Assembly: GCA_905200565.1 (NCBI GenBank)
Contig: CAJKKX010000057.1
Span: 1 to 9,450 of the forward strand
Length of the DNA: 9,450 nt
From: an uncultured Lachnospiraceae bacterium
GTDB taxonomy: Bacteria > Bacillota_A > Clostridia > Lachnospirales > Lachnospiraceae
Reading direction: 5' to 3'
Positions 8,301 through 9,450 of this stretch are shown one piece after another. Positions within the stretch are counted from its first letter, which is position 1. Every line of letters begins with the position of its first letter. The translations under genes and the position numbers were made by a program. The notes below the pieces were generated by a model that did not search any database, was not told where the DNA came from, and saw only the letters and a program-made list of their open reading frames with translations.

Positions 8301-8515
8301 AAACCGGCTATCGTGTTCCAGTTTCCGTCTTTTACATTGTCCTTCGGGTTTGCATCCGGCGGCGTACTGCAAATAGAAACTTCTGCCTCCCCCGCAATGT
8401 TCACCAGCGTTTCTGCCTCTTTTTCCTCTGCTCCCGCAGTCACGGGCACTGCCGTAAATGTCATCAGCAATGCCAGCAGGACGCTGAGCGTCCTCTTCCA
8501 AAACTTCCCTCTCAT
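2384..8515 (-). CDS. Secreted multimodular GH89 alpha-N-acetylglucosaminidase (NAGLU family)
   Basis: This exo-glycosidase should release terminal alpha-linked N-acetylglucosamine with retention, as do human NAGLU on heparan sulfate and Clostridium perfringens AgnC on GlcNAc-alpha-1,4-Gal of gland mucin. The 2043 residues read: signal peptide 1-29 (basic start, hydrophobic core, AGA before EE); five beta-rich discoidin/CBM-like modules at about 37-196, 204-366, 376-518, 527-686 and 695-822; the NAGLU N-terminal domain at about 830-940; the catalytic barrel at 948-1290; the all-helical domain to about 1570; an F5/8 type C (CBM32-like) module at 1585-1730; and a duplicated unnamed module at 1739-2043. 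The catalytic pair is visible: acid/base Glu1140 in DPFHE and nucleophile Glu1267 in GIAPEGSQNN. Flanking NAGLU hallmarks are CTMSYSMPFWGESEW, LDWLALNGVNLVLDITGQE and CMLNNFGGRMGLHGH. There is no LPXTG, SLH or dockerin. I chose ATG 8515 over in-frame ATG 8653 because AGGAGG lies 5 nt upstream, a signal peptide follows, and the promoter lies between the two ATGs. Substrate (mucin or heparan) is not decided by the sequence. Confidence 0.96.
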   Translation of the reverse strand: MRGKFWKRTLSVLLALLMTFTAVPVTAGAEEKEAETLVNIAGEAEVSICSTPPDANPKDNVKDGNWNTIAGLYKGTITGYEAQYPSQEAPYNQPWLQMDFAEAKSNVKKIVLGTLKADNANQVDAYQFTCTVFAKSSEEGTYNEIGASVLKRSDTAENSAWTLELETPLTVKSLVVRLGNGKGNGWPLLTEVEIYQDQAKTEEVLVNVAPEAAAVSIQSAETANPKKNVNDGNRASVAGLYRGSITDYQNACAGQEEPYDLPWIQLDFAQAKENIRKIIVATLKADNANQVDTYQFTCTVYAKSGDDAAWEPLGEQTLKRSDTEENSMITLDLSDAPKTVKSLVVRLGNAAGNGWPLLNEVEIYQGQTKTEEPVENLTNVASEATFTVPSSQGSSTPDKMVDGNPSTLWINNGANWPCTVEIQLPAANTKCVKKVVLKFESHADRSMDVSLKYALNGVTSDLIAVDGSEKTAILSEGYEYVFESPQAMSHLYVTLANPLTGGAAGQFWPAIAEVEVYVDNGVEEVVNLENIAATRQQQVTMEESVNESADKYRVVDGDFTTSAPLHTKTFSEIEAENGTLPFVEVRLDVDQKIRQFVLGMKEDASGAAYDFTIYGKKRGSSEYAEITSGSIGTSSENNNTQISVSDLTELNTKEVEYQTLKVVFAAGNEAAKSVIPQLSEFQLLANEAALNEADLENIAWKTTALHTNYNQDTVERIVDGNKTNTWTAKQYPAYVDIGLDGEYSLSEIEVYTPSQGYSQYSLYYSKDGQNYSKLAEKTSKDSCPAEGEVYPANGVTASSVRILLEYHSENEKAVLNEIRIKGNRIGDAKKAVFAAPVAYADSGYDVDVTAQDTIEEVKGIISRNVGAAYTDWFTFVLGEEGTYDYYEIEDAPDGKIQITGNDGVSLASGLNYYLKYYCNVSITQVGNQVKMPAAVVPVGAKVHKECKVPVRYAYNYCTMSYSMPFWGESEWRKELDWLALNGVNLVLDITGQEEVWREFLDTLGYSHEDIKDYIAGPAYYAWAYMANLSGYGGPVHDSWFTSRTELARKNQLIMRKLGMQPVLQGYSGMVPVDIAQKAKGDYALGSSDVIAQGGWCSFQRPYMLRTTTAAYQKYAKLFYQCQEQVYGKVSDYYATDPFHEGGNTGGMNTADVSRNVLAAMMEYNPEAVWVIQSWQGNPSNGLLSGLEGNREHALVLDLYAEKTPHWNETNANKYGGGNFANTPFVYCMLNNFGGRMGLHGHMDNIVSGVVTAANTSPVMSGIGIAPEGSQNNPVLYDLLFETMWCEDASQDLTEINTEEWLKKYVTRRYGAESENAYQAMRILENTVYKASFNNLGQGAPESYVNARPNTSISAASTWGNAVISYDMAELEKAAKLLLQDYEQLKDSDGYLYDLADILKQVLSNTAQSRHSQMVAALNAGDLEAFTAASDEFLALIDKVEEVLGTREEFLLGTWVERAKALADGADEFSKDLYEFNAKALVTTWGAYPQAESGGLKDYSNRQWAGLTRDFYKERWSMWIARQKEALAGNNPGNINWFAFEWAWARANTEYTTKASGADLQALGREILKDYSSITPAADDSNDYPVEKMTLKEIGSQESTKGEDQNLAKFVLDGDTSTYWHTSWTNDDQNSYDNHYLVLELEEETELAGLRYLPRQDGAVNGIITGYEIYVSSDGETYELAAQGNWAADKNWKLTAFSETKKAKYVKFVTTAAQSVNNNKFSSAAEIRLTVPQKEESVGKLGGYTLSLKGNIGINFYMELNQSVAESDAAYMQFTLPDGSVQKIPAKDAVKTTMGGKTYYVFSCDVAAKEMTDEIRAQIVVPEYAEDETRYSAEYTYSVKQYADYLFAHKDGNEEYERAAELIKSMLNYGSYAQKYFSHNVDALANEADYITEAEKDVSGVTAELLEAYRNSAEQKNDFVKFEGSNLVLLSQTTLKLYFTLDETKADQIVFTCARGGKEQELKKTKSGQYYFVEITDIAAKDLDEEYTVTISDGETDFQVTYSVMAYCYNVLTREITDQRTKELKDVIAALYLYNQEANVYFEP
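2387..3301 (-). repeat. Internal duplication in the GH89 C-terminus (two diverged copies of an unnamed module)
   Basis: Residues 1739-1879 (3301-2879) and about 1897-2043 (2827-2387) share one plan: a beta-rich part opening with a short strand pair (LKGNIGINFYMEL against QTTLKLYFTL), a middle strand ending at an AAK-D/E motif (DVAAKEM against DIAAKDL), then a helical part. The helical parts, 1833-1876 and 1998-2041, align without any gap over 44 residues with 10 identities by eye, including TYSV, Tyr, Ile, Tyr, Ala and a final YF. The first copy resembles C-terminal regions I recall from other secreted Lachnospiraceae proteins; I know no function. Confidence 0.7.
7418..8407 (-). repeat. Tandem duplicated N-terminal modules 1 and 2 of the GH89 protein
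   Basis: Residues 37-196 and 204-366 are clearly homologous, roughly 60% identical by eye, with a conserved core LKADNANQVD-x-YQFTCTV and shared ends KSLVVRLGN...NGWPLL-x-EVEIYQ. DNA similarity is also strong: aaccgtgcaggtaaactgat occurs in both copies, 504 bp (168 codons) apart. The three following modules are far more diverged, so this is a fairly recent unequal-crossover-type duplication. Confidence 0.9.
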
Positions 8516-8546
8516 ATGTACCTCCTGACCTTTTTCTATTATTTTC

Positions 8547-8575
8547 AGTATAACAAACGTTTTTGGAATCTTCAA
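8547..8575 (-). promoter_or_regulatory. sigma-A-type promoter of the GH89 operon
   Basis: On the minus strand -35 TTGAAG (8575-8570) and -10 TATACT (8552-8547) are separated by exactly 17 bp. Transcription should start near 8540, leaving a leader of about 25 nt that carries the AGGAGG Shine-Dalgarno at 8526-8521, 5 nt before the ATG at 8515. It lies downstream of the trpA terminator, so the glycosidase operon is an independent transcription unit. Confidence 0.85.
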
Positions 8576-8582
8576 CATATGT

Positions 8583-8602
8583 ATCCGCAAAAATCCGCAA
8601 AT
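8583..8602 (-). promoter_or_regulatory. Direct repeat upstream of the GH89 promoter, possible activator site
   Basis: Two copies of atccgcaaa (plus strand, 8583-8591 and 8593-8601) repeat with a 10-bp period and end 8 bp upstream of the -35 box. Same-face direct repeats placed next to a -35 box are typical of activator operators such as those of AraC-family or response-regulator proteins. The repeat is seen directly; its regulatory role is inference and no regulator gene is present in the window. Confidence 0.4.
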
Positions 8603-8653
8603 ATTTGGTAAAATTTTCTCATTCTGTTTCTCATGAAGCGCTCTCCTGTGCAT

Positions 8654-8693
8654 GAAAAAGTTGCCGCAGAATCGCCTGATCCTGCGGCAGCTT
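8654..8693 (-). terminator. Intrinsic terminator after trpA
   Basis: On the minus strand, AAGCTGCCGCAG (8693-8682) and CTGCGGCAACTT (8669-8658) form a 12-position stem with one C-A mismatch around a 12-nt loop. Five T residues (8659-8655) run from the end of the stem. It begins 11 bp after the trpA stop and lies entirely upstream of the GH89 promoter, so it should end the trp transcript. Confidence 0.85.
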
Positions 8694-8703
8694 CTTCTCC
8701 CTG

Positions 8704-9450
8704 TTATACCGCCTGCACCGCTTCTTTCATTTCTTTTACATATGCCGCCACATAGGGCACACAGTCCTCCCCGTATTTCTCACAGAGCCTTACGATTGCG
8801 GAGCCTACGATCACTCCATCCGACGAAGCAGCCATTTTCCTGGCCTGCTCCGGCGTGGAGATACCGAATCCCACGGCGCAGGGAATGTCCTTTGCCTGCT
8901 TCACAAGCTCTATCATAGCACCAATGTCCGTGGTGATGTCCGAACGTACCCCTGTGACTCCCAGTGAGGAAACACAGTACACAAATCCGCTGGCCTCCTT
9001 TGCAATCATCGAAATCCTCTCATGGGACGTCGGAGCAATCAAAGAGATGAAGTCCAGGCCATACTGCCTGCACAGCCCGTCAAATTCTTCCTTTTCTTCA
9101 TAAGGAACGTCAGGAAGAATCAAACCGTCCATGCCAAGCCCGGACGCTGTGCTTATGAACTTTTCCGTTCCATAAGAAAAGATCACATTGGCGTAGGTCA
9201 TGAACACCATAGGGATATCCGTCTTTTTTCGAATCCTTCTTACCATATCAAAAATCTTATCCGTCGTCGTCCCGCCTGCAAGAGCCCGCGCGCTGGCGGC
9301 CTGAATCACAGGCCCTTCCGCCGTCGGATCGGAAAACGGAATTCCAAGCTCGATCAGATCCGCCCCGTTTTCTTCCATTGTATAAACCAACTGCTCCGTG
9401 GTCTCCAAAGACGGGTCGCCGCAGGTAATAAAGGGTATGAAAACTTTCCC
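8704..9450 (-). CDS. trpA: Tryptophan synthase alpha chain (5' end beyond window)
   Basis: The alpha subunit cleaves indole-3-glycerol phosphate to glyceraldehyde 3-phosphate and indole, which is channelled to the beta subunit for tryptophan synthesis. The frame is open to the right edge and reads GKVFIPFITCGDPSLETTEQ from 9450, so only about 10 N-terminal residues are missing; the TTG at 9408 is an internal Leu, not the start. Of the remaining 248 residues, the family signatures are LIELGIPFSDPTAEGPVIQ with the catalytic Glu (GAG at 9351-9349), the active-site loop SLGVTGVRSDI, and the phosphate-binding GFGIS and GSAIVRL near the C-terminus. The position equal to catalytic Asp60 of the Salmonella enzyme is Glu here (GAA at 9318-9316). 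The gene ends with TAA at 8706-8704 and an intrinsic terminator follows, consistent with it being last in a trp operon. Confidence 0.98.
   Translation of the reverse strand, partial: GKVFIPFITCGDPSLETTEQLVYTMEENGADLIELGIPFSDPTAEGPVIQAASARALAGGTTTDKIFDMVRRIRKKTDIPMVFMTYANVIFSYGTEKFISTASGLGMDGLILPDVPYEEKEEFDGLCRQYGLDFISLIAPTSHERISMIAKEASGFVYCVSSLGVTGVRSDITTDIGAMIELVKQAKDIPCAVGFGISTPEQARKMAASSDGVIVGSAIVRLCEKYGEDCVPYVAAYVKEMKEAVQAV

Noticed and set aside
8516..8653. In-frame extension of the GH89 gene to an ATG at 8653, adding 46 residues before the signal peptide.
   Set aside because: The promoter lies within this stretch, the extension would bury the signal peptide, and the ATG at 8515 has an AGGAGG 5 nt upstream. 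The stretch also runs to the trpA terminator.
8704..9408. TTG at 9408 as the start of trpA.
   Set aside because: The reading frame continues upstream with conserved TrpA residues (GKVFIPFITCGDPS), so the TTG is an internal Leu codon and the true start is outside the window.
1..9450. CRISPR arrays, tRNA or rRNA genes, insertion sequences or prophage genes.
   Set aside because: No repeat-spacer pattern, no recognisable structured RNA gene, no transposase or phage-like frame was found; the sequence is almost completely filled by the six minus-strand genes.

Overview
The window is one strand of a Clostridia-type genome, most likely gut Lachnospiraceae: moderate GC, strong AGGAGG ribosome binding sites, a Lachnospiraceae-like phosphofructokinase, and a very large secreted glycosidase built of many ancillary modules. 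The family assignment is inference from protein character; no rRNA or other marker is present. All six genes found are on the minus strand, so transcription runs from high to low coordinates. The longer plus-strand open frames are shadows of these genes.

From right to left the layout is as follows. (1) 9450-8704 is trpA, the tryptophan synthase alpha chain, cut by the right edge. It is presumably the last gene of a trp operon and is followed 11 bp later by an intrinsic terminator. (2) 8575-8547 is a clear promoter (TTGAAG, 17 bp, TATACT) with a pair of 9-bp direct repeats just upstream of its -35 box. (3) 8515-2384 encodes a 2043-residue exported GH89 alpha-N-acetylglucosaminidase. It has five N-terminal discoidin/CBM-like modules, a full NAGLU catalytic region with both catalytic glutamates, a C-terminal F5/8-type-C (CBM32-like) module, and a C-terminal region that I read as an internal duplication of an unnamed module. 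(4) 2371-2237 is a 44-residue peptide gene. (5) 2229-1750 is a 159-residue gene for a protein with one membrane anchor and a long acidic, Pro/Glu/Lys-rich tail. Genes 3 to 5 are packed so that each downstream Shine-Dalgarno overlaps the preceding stop codon, which implies one translationally coupled operon. (6) 1717-1689 is a second promoter (TTGTGA, 17 bp, TATAAT). It drives pfk (1603-527), a 6-phosphofructokinase, and dnaX (523 to beyond the left edge), which are separated by only 3 bp.

Functionally, the centre is a one-enzyme glycan-foraging locus. A secreted exo-acting enzyme would release alpha-linked GlcNAc from mucin-type or heparan-type glycans, with many putative sugar-binding modules to hold it to the substrate, plus two small co-expressed proteins of unknown role. 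It sits between housekeeping genes (trpA, and pfk-dnaX). The least understood parts are the duplicated C-terminal module, the N-terminal tandem modules, and the two coupled small genes.
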